This document shows positions 44,979 to 53,438 of a DNA stretch of 64,000 bases, in pieces (positions within the stretch are counted from its first letter, which is position 1; every line of letters starts with the position of its first letter). The DNA comes from Photobacterium alginatilyticum (GTDB lineage: Bacteria; Pseudomonadota; Gammaproteobacteria; Enterobacterales; Vibrionaceae), in contig NZ_RSEJ01000009.1 in NCBI RefSeq assembly GCF_009910675.1, positions 124,001-188,000 on the forward strand, written 5' to 3'. The position numbers were made by a program, and so were the translations under genes. The notes beneath the pieces are model-generated. The model was not told where the DNA came from, made no database searches, and saw only the letters and a program-made list of their open reading frames with translations.

Positions 44979-45496
44979 ATCACTTTATAGTTATTTTAAA
45001 TAAACAAAATGTATTGATGACGGACATCAGCAGAGATTCCATACAAAATCACTTACTGATCTTAACGCCCTAGTCTCTAATACGCTTATCTACTTATAAT
45101 CATAATTATCAACATAATAAGAATAGCAGAAGTTAATAAAACAGCCACAATCTGACTTTTTTTATTGCACTTTTTTACTTATCGTTGAGAGCTGGCTGTA
45201 AAAGCAAGCATCAACCCATCTTTGACTTTTCTGCCTAGTAGCACCCTCTTCGATTCTGCTTCAGAAGCGTCTGAGCCTTGTTGGCTACGGGTCGGTACTA
45301 TCACAATGAGTTTATCCTGCTGAAAATTGACCAAATTACGATCTTGGTACTAGGCTTATTAACAATTGGGGAACGTCGATACTGAAGTATATTGATTGTA
45401 CTTCATCCATATTTTGGAGGTTTGGCATACCAACCAATTCTAACTTTCCTCAACAGTGAATTTAGCGACTGTAAGAGAGTATGAGCAATATAAGTT
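44979..45496. other. Divergent bcs promoter region
   Basis: These 518 bases are AT-rich and hold no gene. They must contain the promoters of bcsRQABZC (leftward) and bcsEFG (rightward). I see an inverted repeat at 45383-45405, a small TTGG-CATA-CCAA dyad near 45422-45435 and T-rich runs around 45160. Regulators of biofilm genes would be expected to act here. Confidence 0.5.
45383..45405. promoter_or_regulatory. Inverted repeat upstream of bcsE
   Basis: TGAAGTA (45383-45389) is mirrored by TACTTCA (45399-45405) with a 9-base AT-rich spacer. It lies 92 bases before the bcsE start, a suitable place for an operator. Confidence 0.45.
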
Positions 45497-47029
45497 ATGA
45501 CTAATTTTATTCTTTCAGAAGATGATAATGTGATAAATTTGCTTGAAACTGATCCTTGCCGTCTTCGAGGACCACATGTAGCAGATTCCGATTATCACGT
45601 TTTACTGTTAAATACGTCTTATGATTGCTACCAGAAACTCTCTATTAAGAATAAAGACAAGCTCTTAGCACTTTATAATGAAGTGTTTTTCTTAAAGTGC
45701 AGTAACAGCCTGAAAAATATTGTTCAGCTACTTGATGATATAGAAAAAATACCCGTAACATCAAATACTACATTATTTGTACTATCAGAGAGCAGTTTAT
45801 TATCCCCTGATAACAACGAACAGCTCAGTGCTGCATTATCTCGCTTAAAGGTCTGGCAACTTAAATCAAACATCGCTGTGTATTTTTGCATTTATGACGT
45901 CCGCCATAATAAGTCGCTCGTTTCAACGTTATTGGCCCATTGCAACCAGATTGAAAGCGTCTCTCTCGTGAGTACTTCGGATGAAATCAACTACCACTAC
46001 ACGCTTCTTTTTGCCCACACCAAACAGGGCATCATAACTAACGCCGACTATTACTTTGATGCAAACCAAAAGACGTATACCCCAATCGAAGACAAAGCGT
46101 ACTTGCGCAATTTATCTATCACCGACACTATCAATGACAACCGAGATATTTTAACGCTGGCCTCTTTGTTAAGAGAAAATGAAGTCCCCCCGGCACAGTT
46201 TCGGTTCTTTGAAACTCCTGAAGAGATTCTAGAGGCATCATTAACCAACAAGAAGGCAACCATCGTTCTTCCTTGTGTTTCCTACGAAGCAATTGAAGGT
46301 ATATCCCGCCTCGCCTACCAACTAAGGACATCTTGCGGACTTGAGCTGAAAATAATTATCAGGGAACTCATCCAATGTATCAGCTATTTTGATGAACGCC
46401 TGTTATTGGACTCAGGAGTCAATCTTATCGTTCCCGCCGAGGTTTCTTTCTCTCACTTTGTCAGCCAGACACTCGCAATACAAAACCAAGTGTATGTTGG
46501 TCAGCTCCCTGATAAATATGAAGACCTTCTCAGCTTACGGCCACGTTACAGTTATTCAGGCCAAAGCGATATAACGTTGTTCACTCAGCACGTTAAGTCA
46601 CTTATTTCACAGCAAATGAGCTTAAATATAGACTTTGCCTTGATAAGGCTCAACATACTCCCGAGCCAAGACATAACAGAGTGTGCCTCATTGTGTAAGT
46701 TACGACGTGATGGCGATTTGCTCACAACCGGAGATAGCGTTATCTATGTTTTTTTAAGTGCAATTAGAGCCAATGATATAGACGACGTACTAAACGGTAT
46801 CTTTCACCTCAAGGTCAGTGAGCTATTTTCTAGTTATTACGTTTTTATTAACCCGGTTGACATTATTGAAGAACTTACCAACGCAACAGCTCCACATTTA
46901 AACAAAAACGTCAAAACTAAACCAACACGCTGGCACACAAGCAAACCGTTACCTAGCCACAAGACTACGACTCGCACCTACGCCAAGCGTGTTCCTCTAG
47001 AACGGAAATCTCAGAGGGTACTACCATGA
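45497..47029 (+). CDS. bcsE: c-di-GMP-binding cellulose regulator BcsE
   Basis: This 510-residue cytoplasmic protein matches BcsE in position and in its GIL domain. The c-di-GMP motif RxGD is visible as R404-D-G-D407, comparable with R415-x-G-D418 of E. coli. The N-terminal part has a degenerate receiver-like and NTPase-like fold. The last 40 residues are basic and Pro/Thr-rich. BcsE binds c-di-GMP and BcsRQ/F to raise cellulose output. Its TGA overlaps the bcsF ATG. The coding sequence looks AT-richer than the neighbouring bcsB and bcsC. Confidence 0.92.
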   Translation: MTNFILSEDDNVINLLETDPCRLRGPHVADSDYHVLLLNTSYDCYQKLSIKNKDKLLALYNEVFFLKCSNSLKNIVQLLDDIEKIPVTSNTTLFVLSESSLLSPDNNEQLSAALSRLKVWQLKSNIAVYFCIYDVRHNKSLVSTLLAHCNQIESVSLVSTSDEINYHYTLLFAHTKQGIITNADYYFDANQKTYTPIEDKAYLRNLSITDTINDNRDILTLASLLRENEVPPAQFRFFETPEEILEASLTNKKATIVLPCVSYEAIEGISRLAYQLRTSCGLELKIIIRELIQCISYFDERLLLDSGVNLIVPAEVSFSHFVSQTLAIQNQVYVGQLPDKYEDLLSLRPRYSYSGQSDITLFTQHVKSLISQQMSLNIDFALIRLNILPSQDITECASLCKLRRDGDLLTTGDSVIYVFLSAIRANDIDDVLNGIFHLKVSELFSSYYVFINPVDIIEELTNATAPHLNKNVKTKPTRWHTSKPLPSHKTTTRTYAKRVPLERKSQRVLP

Positions 47030-47187
47030 ATCTGACTGATTTTATCGTGACAATCTCGATTGCGATTGCTGTCGGCTTTGTGCTTGGCTTTTTCACCAAC
47101 TCAATGGTTTCCCAAGTACGTCGACACTGGCTAAACAGGCACCTTAGCTATTTCAAGAAATACAAAAACAAAGATGATGCATTGTAA
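47026..47187 (+). CDS. bcsF: Small membrane protein of the cellulose operon
   Basis: This 53-residue protein begins at an ATG overlapping the bcsE stop (ATGA) and starts MNLTDFIVTISIAIAVGFVL. It has one membrane helix (about 5-25) and a basic tail (HWLNRHLSYFKKYKNK) facing the cytoplasm. That layout and the place between bcsE and bcsG match BcsF (YhjT), which recruits BcsE to the membrane. It is easy to miss because of its size. Confidence 0.88.
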   Translation: MNLTDFIVTISIAIAVGFVLGFFTNSMVSQVRRHWLNRHLSYFKKYKNKDDAL

Positions 47188-47210
47188 TTCAAGCAGGGAC
47201 ATGGCTTATC

Positions 47211-48887
47211 ATGACAACGAAACAACTCAGTGAAAAAGTAACCTGGTCTCTGGGCTGGTGGAACATCTACTTTTTGCTCAAGATAGCCTTAAAGGTTAAA
47301 GGGGTGATAGGATTTTCGACCCTCTACAATTTTGCATTTTTCTTTTTCCTGCTGATCCCTGTGGCTAACAAGGGGCTAAGGGCAGCCAAAAATAGCATTG
47401 CCGTCGTTGTCGGCCTATGGCTGTTTCACTATGACTCGTTCTTACCACCACTTGACCGGTTAACCACCCAACTTTCTCAACTGCTACAGTTCGATTCGCT
47501 CTATCTGCTTGAGCTGCTTACCCGGTTTATCTCTCTTGATATCATCCTTTTACTCTGCCTTATCCTCATCGGTTACTACTTTGCTCAGCAAGTCTTTCGG
47601 GTAACGAGCCTGGTGATGATCACCATGGTTTTTTTTAGTTTTAGTAACACTGAAAAGCCGCTCTATGTACAGGCCAAAGTACCTACTACCCATGTTTCAC
47701 AAAACGACATACATCAGACCCGTATCACTCCGCCCCAAACAGCGTCGGCCTTATCCGCAGAACCTCCTGGCGCTGAATTAAAGCTTCCTGACATCATTGA
47801 CGATATCAGCCTTAATCAATACCGGAAGGCTTTTTTCGCTAATGAAGCGCAAAAACGTTCCAGCTTACAAAGCGGGCTCAACCTAAATCATAACTTTGAT
47901 GTACTCCTGTTGAACATATGCTCGATATCCTGGGACGATCTCGACCTGACGGGCCAAACTACCCATCCATTATGGGCAGAATTTGATATCCTGTTTGAAA
48001 ATTTCAACTCCGCAACAGCCTATAGCGGCCCAGCGGTTATTCGCCTTCTGCGTGCCAGCTGTGGTCAACAAGAACACACCAGCCTCTTTGAAGCTGCAAG
48101 CAACAAACAATGTCTGCTATTTGAGAACCTGGCGCAACTTGGTTTCAAAAATGAATTGCTTTTGAACCACAACGGTGAGTTTGGGAATTTCATGACCCAT
48201 ATCAGCAACAACATCGGTGCGCTCTCTCCCGCCGTCGATCTTGATAAATTGTCGCCGTACCAGAAAAGCTTTGATGGCTCGAGTATTTACCGAGATGCCA
48301 CTGTATTAAAGCAGTGGCTTGCCCAAACCAACCAAACTCGCAATACACCAACAGTCACCCTGTACAATTCTATTTCTGCCCATGATGGAAACCGGATCAT
48401 TCGAGGTAATTCCGGTAGTAGCCTAATCAGCTACAGGCAGCAGCAAAAAAATGTTCTTGATGATCTCTACGCATTTGTAAACAAGCTTAAAAAGTCAGAC
48501 CGGAATCTGGTTGTGATATTCGTCCCTGAGCACGGTGCTGCAATGCGAGGTGACAAAATGCAAATTCAGGGAATGCGAGAAGTCCCGACTAAGACCATAA
48601 CGCATGTTCCTGTTGGCATTAAATTCTTCGGCCCCGACCTCAATATCCAAGGCGATAAAATACAGCTGAACCAACCCAATAGTTATCTCGCGATTTCCGA
48701 TTTATTAGGGAACATTATCGCCAGCGATGTCTTTTCCGGAAAGCCCTTCCAGTTGAGTGATCTTGTTCAGAATTTAGATGAAGTCGGAATTGTTTCTCAA
48801 AACCAAGGAACAACCATACTGGAAATCAGAAAATCCTCTTTCTTGACACTGGATGATGAAAGCTGGCTCCATTACGATGCTAAATAG
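47211..48887 (+). CDS. bcsG: Cellulose phosphoethanolamine transferase
   Basis: This 558-residue protein has four or five N-terminal membrane helices and a periplasmic alkaline-phosphatase-fold domain from about residue 225. Zinc and catalytic residues match BcsG: Cys 237 (NICSISWDD), the nucleophile Ser 272 (ATAYSGPA), and Glu 440/His 441 (VPEHGAAM). It should move phosphoethanolamine from phosphatidylethanolamine onto cellulose. Its presence predicts pEtN-cellulose rather than plain cellulose. It is the last gene of bcsEFG. Confidence 0.95.
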   Translation: MTTKQLSEKVTWSLGWWNIYFLLKIALKVKGVIGFSTLYNFAFFFFLLIPVANKGLRAAKNSIAVVVGLWLFHYDSFLPPLDRLTTQLSQLLQFDSLYLLELLTRFISLDIILLLCLILIGYYFAQQVFRVTSLVMITMVFFSFSNTEKPLYVQAKVPTTHVSQNDIHQTRITPPQTASALSAEPPGAELKLPDIIDDISLNQYRKAFFANEAQKRSSLQSGLNLNHNFDVLLLNICSISWDDLDLTGQTTHPLWAEFDILFENFNSATAYSGPAVIRLLRASCGQQEHTSLFEAASNKQCLLFENLAQLGFKNELLLNHNGEFGNFMTHISNNIGALSPAVDLDKLSPYQKSFDGSSIYRDATVLKQWLAQTNQTRNTPTVTLYNSISAHDGNRIIRGNSGSSLISYRQQQKNVLDDLYAFVNKLKKSDRNLVVIFVPEHGAAMRGDKMQIQGMREVPTKTITHVPVGIKFFGPDLNIQGDKIQLNQPNSYLAISDLLGNIIASDVFSGKPFQLSDLVQNLDEVGIVSQNQGTTILEIRKSSFLTLDDESWLHYDAK

Positions 48888-49028
48888 AGACAGAGCAATA
48901 TTTTGGCTTGCCACTTCTTACATCAGCTAAATTGTAAATGTTTGAAAAGATGGCATAAACAACATGGTATGACACTGCTAATTCTGTAAAAATAATCACA
49001 GTTGATTAACAATTACAGGATAGAAGCA

Positions 49029-49700
49029 ATGAATGTATCGACGCGAACCTGGGATGGCTTCGTAAGAGGTTATCACTGGTTGCAAGCCTGTTCCGTTGCC
49101 GGTCTATGGTACACGGGTACGGAAGGTCTGATGGACTGGCACTTCGCACTTGCCTATTTCTTATTAGCGCTTCTGCTTACCCGCCTGGTATGGGGCTTGG
49201 TTGGTAGTGAAACGGCCCAGTTTCGTCATTTTGTCCGCTCTCCTAAGGCTGTATTCCAGTATTTGACGTCATTACATAATAAAGACAGGCAGGCGACACT
49301 ACATCCCGGACACAATCCGGCAGGTGGCTACATGGTACTTTGTTTCTTTGCTTTGCTGAGCATCCAGCTTATAACGGGACTATTCGCCAATGATGACATT
49401 ATTTCTGAAGGCCCATTCGCAATGTATGTCAGTGGTGAGATAAGCAGCTTACTCACTGAAATACATACGATAAACTTCAATCTGATTTTGGCTGCAATAG
49501 GTATTCACCTGTGCGCTATCATTATCTATTTGCTGGGTAAGGAAAACCTCATTAAGCCTATGATTAGCGGTAATAAGCCCCTTCCAACAAGCATTGCGCC
49601 AAGAATAACAAACGGACTGATTGGGTGGCTGATTTTTGCCATGATTGGCGGGGTGATTTACATCTACTTCGCACAAGAGATTGTGAGTTATCTTTTCTAA
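49029..49700 (+). CDS. Cytochrome b561 family membrane protein
   Basis: This 223-residue protein (ATG 49029 with AGGA upstream) has four or five membrane helices and the di-haem pattern of the b561/Ni-hydrogenase cytochrome b group: FVRGYHWLQA, MDWHFALAYF, LHPGHNPAGGYM and EIHTINFNLILAAIGIHL supply His ligands. Such proteins move electrons from the quinol pool to a soluble cytochrome. It is convergent with a cytochrome c' gene only 57 bases away, and a functional pair is plausible because the two are often neighbours. Confidence 0.9.
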   Translation: MNVSTRTWDGFVRGYHWLQACSVAGLWYTGTEGLMDWHFALAYFLLALLLTRLVWGLVGSETAQFRHFVRSPKAVFQYLTSLHNKDRQATLHPGHNPAGGYMVLCFFALLSIQLITGLFANDDIISEGPFAMYVSGEISSLLTEIHTINFNLILAAIGIHLCAIIIYLLGKENLIKPMISGNKPLPTSIAPRITNGLIGWLIFAMIGGVIYIYFAQEIVSYLF

Positions 49701-49757
49701 TCTATACGGGGGCAAAGTGTCTTCACTTTTCCCCCGATTGTTATTCTGTAACGGGCG

Positions 49758-50204
49758 TTAGCGGAATTTATAATCGCTATGACAGGATTTACAGTTTTTC
49801 GCTGCTACGCCAAACGCACGTTTCGTTGCGCGCTCGTCACCGTCAAGAGACACCGTTGCCAACTGGGCCAGATCAGTCTGAAACTTATTGAGTTTCATGG
49901 AGAAGCCATCCCAGTCAGACCAGATTTCAGGTTTTGCTTTCGTATCACCAGACTCAGTACCAGGTTCCTTAAATGCTTCCTCCGGCATTAACGATAGCTG
50001 AGAGATAAATTGTGCGCGTTGGCTAAACTGCTTCTGATCCCAATCTTTGCGACCTTTAACCATTTCAGCCATATCTCCAAAGTTTGTCGCAATCATGGAA
50101 AATGCTGACTGACGGTAATGGATAGCATCTTCCGGTTTTTCAAAAGGTGATGCCGAGACACTGGTTGCAACCAACAGTACGCTGCCGAGTATTACTTTCT
50201 TCAT
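49758..50204 (-). CDS. Cytochrome c'
   Basis: This 148-residue periplasmic protein has a cleaved signal (to SVSAS), a four-helix bundle and a C-terminal haem site CKSCHSDYKFR. The residues around (EDAIHYRQSAFSMIATNFGDM) fit cytochrome c', which binds NO and CO at a five-coordinate haem and protects against nitric oxide. GGAAC lies upstream of the ATG. It is convergent with the b561 gene. Confidence 0.93.
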   Translation of the reverse strand: MKKVILGSVLLVATSVSASPFEKPEDAIHYRQSAFSMIATNFGDMAEMVKGRKDWDQKQFSQRAQFISQLSLMPEEAFKEPGTESGDTKAKPEIWSDWDGFSMKLNKFQTDLAQLATVSLDGDERATKRAFGVAAKNCKSCHSDYKFR

Positions 50205-50378
50205 CGTTGTAGTTCCATCTAGTTGTTGTTATTAAACAAAATGATACCAATACAATACAGACAGTAAACATATACAGCCCGCAACTTACAAACATTTACA
50301 ATACTGTAACCAGTAATGAATCAGTTCTGAGATCGGATGCGAGTAATGATAAAATCATCTTTACTACATAAATACAAT

Positions 50379-51206
50379 ATGAGCAAAGTCATGCTAGGCA
50401 CACTAAAAAAAATGAAGTCATCACTAGGGAGTGAAGTTGAGTACCAGCTTCCTGTCGGTGATGAACTCTTGCCCCTAAACCCTCTCATAGGCAAAACACT
50501 AAAGCTGACCTATACCGGTAATATCTTCTGCGATGCCTGTGGCAAGAAAACAAAGAAAAGCTACTCACAGGGACATTGCTTTCCCTGTATGAAAAAGCTG
50601 GCTCGCTGTGACATGTGTATCATGAAGCCGGAAACCTGCCATTATGCTAAAGGAACCTGCAGGGAGCCTGAGTGGGGGAATACCCACTGTATGGTGCCAC
50701 ACTACGTCTATCTTTCTAATACGTCAGGTTTGAAAGTCGGCATTACACGCCATACCCAGTTACCGACACGTTGGATAGATCAAGGTGCGACACAGGCACT
50801 GCCTATTTTAAGAGTGAAGACCCGTCAGATTTCGGGGCTGGTTGAAATCGCCCTAGCAGAAATGGTGGCAGATAAAACTAACTGGCGTGCGATGCTTAAA
50901 GGTGACAACGAGAACATTGACCTGAAAGCTGAGGCCGAGAGATTACTCCCTACCATCGAAACTCGCCTCAATGAGCTTCTGGCACTGTACGGTGAAGATG
51001 CTGTCGAACAACTCAATGAAAAGTTGGTCAGTATCCAGTATCCGGTAACACAATACCCAACTAAAATTACGTCCCATAACTTCGACAAAACCCCTACCGT
51101 AGAGGGGACGTTACTTGGTATCAAGGGGCAATATCTGATCTTCGATAGCGGCGTGATCAATATCCGCAAGTTTACCAGTTACGAAGTGACGGTAGAGACA
51201 CCGTAA
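50379..51206 (+). CDS. DUF2797 family protein
   Basis: This 275-residue protein (ATG 50379; longer starts at 50337 and 50346 are in frame) has a Cys-rich N-terminal half with several zinc-binding pairs: FCDACGKKTKKSYSQGHCFPC, CDMCIMKPETC and GTCREPEWG. The next segment, VPHYVYLSNTSGLKVGITR, resembles the GIY-YIG fold. The C-terminal third has an OB-like beta region. DUF2797 is common in marine gammaproteobacteria and bacteroidetes and its role is unknown. Zinc-dependent nucleic-acid binding or cleavage is an inference. Confidence 0.88.
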   Translation: MSKVMLGTLKKMKSSLGSEVEYQLPVGDELLPLNPLIGKTLKLTYTGNIFCDACGKKTKKSYSQGHCFPCMKKLARCDMCIMKPETCHYAKGTCREPEWGNTHCMVPHYVYLSNTSGLKVGITRHTQLPTRWIDQGATQALPILRVKTRQISGLVEIALAEMVADKTNWRAMLKGDNENIDLKAEAERLLPTIETRLNELLALYGEDAVEQLNEKLVSIQYPVTQYPTKITSHNFDKTPTVEGTLLGIKGQYLIFDSGVINIRKFTSYEVTVETP

Positions 51207-51223
51207 AGGTGGCGTTACAAAGC

Positions 51224-51250
51224 AAAAAAGGCGGACATACCGCCTTTTTT
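51224..51250. terminator. Bidirectional terminator
   Basis: The stem AAAAAAGGCGG/CCGCCTTTTTT has a 5-base loop and ends both the DUF2797 gene and the convergent lipoprotein gene. Confidence 0.92.
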
Positions 51251-51269
51251 ATTGTTACTAAAAGTTTTG

Positions 51270-51908
51270 CTATTTCTTCGCCTTTGGCTGCACGTATTTT
51301 CGTGTCCCGTCGACAATGGCAACGTCCCGGATAAAGTTAATTCCGAGTACAATCCCCTTGCCTGCCGTCAACGCAAACTCCGTCAACTCATTCAGTTCAC
51401 CCAGCTTAGCCCTTAGCTTCACAACGGCCTGACGCTCTTTGCTTCCATTTTTACCTTTCAGCCAACGTTCAACAGGTAGTTCGACTGCATGGCCGCTGGT
51501 TTTAAATTTAATCCAGTCATTGCCATCTCGCTCAAACTCCTGAACATCCGTCACGCCAATCGTAGAAAGCTTCACGTCAGAGTCGACTTTTACTCTTACA
51601 TGCTGTTTGGCCGAATCTAACCAAACCCACTCCTCCGCACCCAGAATTAACTTTCCGTCTTGGGTCTTCGTCACAACCGGAGCTGGCTTAGGTTTGGGCT
51701 CTGGCTTAGGTTCTGGTTTGATTTCTGGCTTTACTGCGGGCTCGGGCTGCGAAACCGGGGCTATCACAGGCTCACTAACAATGGGCTCAACAGGCTTCGC
51801 CTCTCCCCCAACCTCAGGCTCAAGTTTGGGTTCCGGCCCTCGAGAAACTTGTTGCTGTGCACACCCAGCGAGTAAGACTGCTGCTATACAGGCTGCAATT
51901 ATTCTCAT
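51270..51908 (-). CDS. Lipoprotein with Pro/Glu/Lys linker and retropepsin-like (RimB-type) domain
   Basis: This 212-residue protein has a signal ending LLAGC, an extended Pro/Glu/Lys linker (about 24-80, with KPEP repeats) and a C-terminal domain of the putative ATP-dependent zinc protease type (PF05618, a retropepsin-like fold): LILGAEEWVWL, FERDGNDWIKF, RQAVVKLRAKLG, LGINFIRDVAIVDGTRKYV. At the active-site DTGA position it has D109-S-D-V112, so the Asp is kept but the rest differs. The linker would let the domain reach the cell wall or periplasm. Activity is uncertain. Confidence 0.8.
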   Translation of the reverse strand: MRIIAACIAAVLLAGCAQQQVSRGPEPKLEPEVGGEAKPVEPIVSEPVIAPVSQPEPAVKPEIKPEPKPEPKPKPAPVVTKTQDGKLILGAEEWVWLDSAKQHVRVKVDSDVKLSTIGVTDVQEFERDGNDWIKFKTSGHAVELPVERWLKGKNGSKERQAVVKLRAKLGELNELTEFALTAGKGIVLGINFIRDVAIVDGTRKYVQPKAKK

Positions 51909-51972
51909 TCTGTTAACCTTAAATCATTCCTATACCACAATAATATGCTGATAAATCATTCGCTAGCAAGCT

Positions 51973-52866
51973 CTACCTATGGGCATAGATCTCGTTAAAT
52001 TGATTTACCTTGGACGTTAGCCATGCCTCATCATACCATCCCATGTTTCGGCTATGCTTAGCGTCATCCCACAAACTAAGGAACCAGCGTCTAAGCTCGA
52101 AACCTTCAGCTAATGGCACTTTTTCCTGATATCGCTCAACAAGCTTCAAATCAGGGCGCACATCGTAGAGGTGAAATAGATCGAATTCACGGTGCTTATA
52201 GCCCGCATCACAAGGGTCGAGAATTGCTGCTACTTTAAATGTCCGAGGATCAAATAGCACGTTACCGACATGACAGTCATCATGAACAAATGATGAGTTA
52301 TTATTAATAGGCGATAGGATTTCCTCCTTTCTCTCCCACATTGAGCCGTAGGCTTCTTTAAGTTTGGGCGAGAATGGTGAGCATCCACTTTGCACGTAGC
52401 GCAACACTGGCGCCATCCAACTGTCAAACGCCTTAATTAAGCAAGGTTCATATTGATCTTCTGTCAGCTCAAAGCCTTGTTGCGCCTGATTATCATGAAG
52501 AGCAAGCAATAAATCTGTATAGCTTTCACGAAAGCTCTCAAGTGCGACCGGGTCATTGGGCAAATCATGAGCCGACATCCCATCTAACCATTCCATCATT
52601 ATGTAGTCATAGCCTTCTTCCCGGCCGAAAAACAATACTTCTGGAACAGAGCAATCAAGACAATCAGATAAGCGTTTTAAGCCAGTGATTTCTTTCGCCA
52701 GCCGCCCTATCTCTCTCGAGAACTTTACGACAGCTTTCCCTCTTGGCGATGCAACAAAGACAACCCAACCATAAAACGTTTCTTGGATGTTGCACAGTTC
52801 AGGTCGCTGACTATACATAGTCAAATAGGCAGTTTCAGCAATTTGCTTAAGCTGAGGTTGAATCAT
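51973..52866 (-). CDS. Aminoglycoside-phosphotransferase-like kinase
   Basis: From the ATG at 52866 (GGGAG five bases upstream) this is a 297-residue APH-fold protein. Visible kinase motifs are the Lys in KAVVKFSRE, FVHDDCHVGNVLFD (Brenner motif with His, catalytic Asp and Asn) and ILDPCDAG (DFG-like Asp). Substrates of such enzymes range from aminoglycosides to choline, homoserine and fructosamine, and none can be picked here. There is no resistance-gene context, so a housekeeping metabolic kinase is more likely. A small hairpin lies in the leader at 52889-52906. Confidence 0.85.
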   Translation of the reverse strand: MIQPQLKQIAETAYLTMYSQRPELCNIQETFYGWVVFVASPRGKAVVKFSREIGRLAKEITGLKRLSDCLDCSVPEVLFFGREEGYDYIMMEWLDGMSAHDLPNDPVALESFRESYTDLLLALHDNQAQQGFELTEDQYEPCLIKAFDSWMAPVLRYVQSGCSPFSPKLKEAYGSMWERKEEILSPINNNSSFVHDDCHVGNVLFDPRTFKVAAILDPCDAGYKHREFDLFHLYDVRPDLKLVERYQEKVPLAEGFELRRWFLSLWDDAKHSRNMGWYDEAWLTSKVNQFNEIYAHR

Positions 52867-53203
52867 TAACACTCCCTTTACCTTGAGAAACTGAACTCAT
52901 TCAGTTACTTATTCCCTACACAAATACGCAGCCAATAATTCATTATTTTAGTATTATCACTCACAACCAGAGTGCAATAAATGACACTTCGTCGCTAGAG
53001 TTTTGGGTCAAAATAGTAATTAATGAGCACGTGCTCTCATAAAATTGTATCCAGGGAACCATTTCGGATGTGAAAACTCGCAAATTGAAGTGTTATAGAA
53101 AAGGATCTCAATCCATTCTTAGAAAACAAAGAGTTGCTACTTATCTTTATCAGTTACTATAAAGACATTGAGTATACGTGATACCTATACACCGAATTAC
53201 CAC
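52867..53203. other. Gene-free interval with hairpin and palindrome
   Basis: This stretch separates the kinase gene from the DUF3389-like gene. It holds a perfect AACTGAA-CTCA-TTCAGTT hairpin at 52889-52906 in the kinase leader and a 12-bp perfect palindrome GAGCACGTGCTC at 53025-53036. I see no gene. Confidence 0.45.
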
Positions 53204-53434
53204 TTATTGAATCGCAATACCTACCGCTTCAGCAAGCTGGTTCAATTGCTCTTCACTATCCAGCCGTACCGACCAGTTAACGCCACTTCCAGTCGCGGTA
53301 ACTACGTTGGCACCACCAATTAAGGTAATATCGTCAACCCTCGCCTGCAATGAAGCTCGAGAAACGCCATTAAGACGAACAACCAACTCGTGCTGATTGG
53401 CAATAATACGTCCTTCAGAAAAAGATAAATTCAT
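53204..53434 (-). CDS. Small protein, DUF3389-like
   Basis: This 76-residue protein (MNLSFSEGRIIANQHELVVRL...) is predicted as beta-rich with a short C-terminal helix, no Cys and no signal. The pattern SFSEGRIIANQHELVVRLNGVSR and the later LDSEEQLNQLAEAVG recall the DUF3389 family of Vibrionaceae. That assignment is from memory. It lies five bases after the thioesterase gene in the same direction, so they are co-transcribed. Confidence 0.65.
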   Translation of the reverse strand: MNLSFSEGRIIANQHELVVRLNGVSRASLQARVDDITLIGGANVVTATGSGVNWSVRLDSEEQLNQLAEAVGIAIQ

Positions 53435-53438
53435 AGAG

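Noticed and set aside
48990..49012. LexA-like CTG...CAG pair upstream of the cytochrome b561 gene
   Set aside because: The spacing is 12 bases instead of the 10 of the SOS box, and the gene is not a typical SOS member.
51670..51730. Tandem GGC/TTC-rich repeat region
   Set aside because: It encodes the KPEP-type linker of the lipoprotein and is not an independent repeat element.
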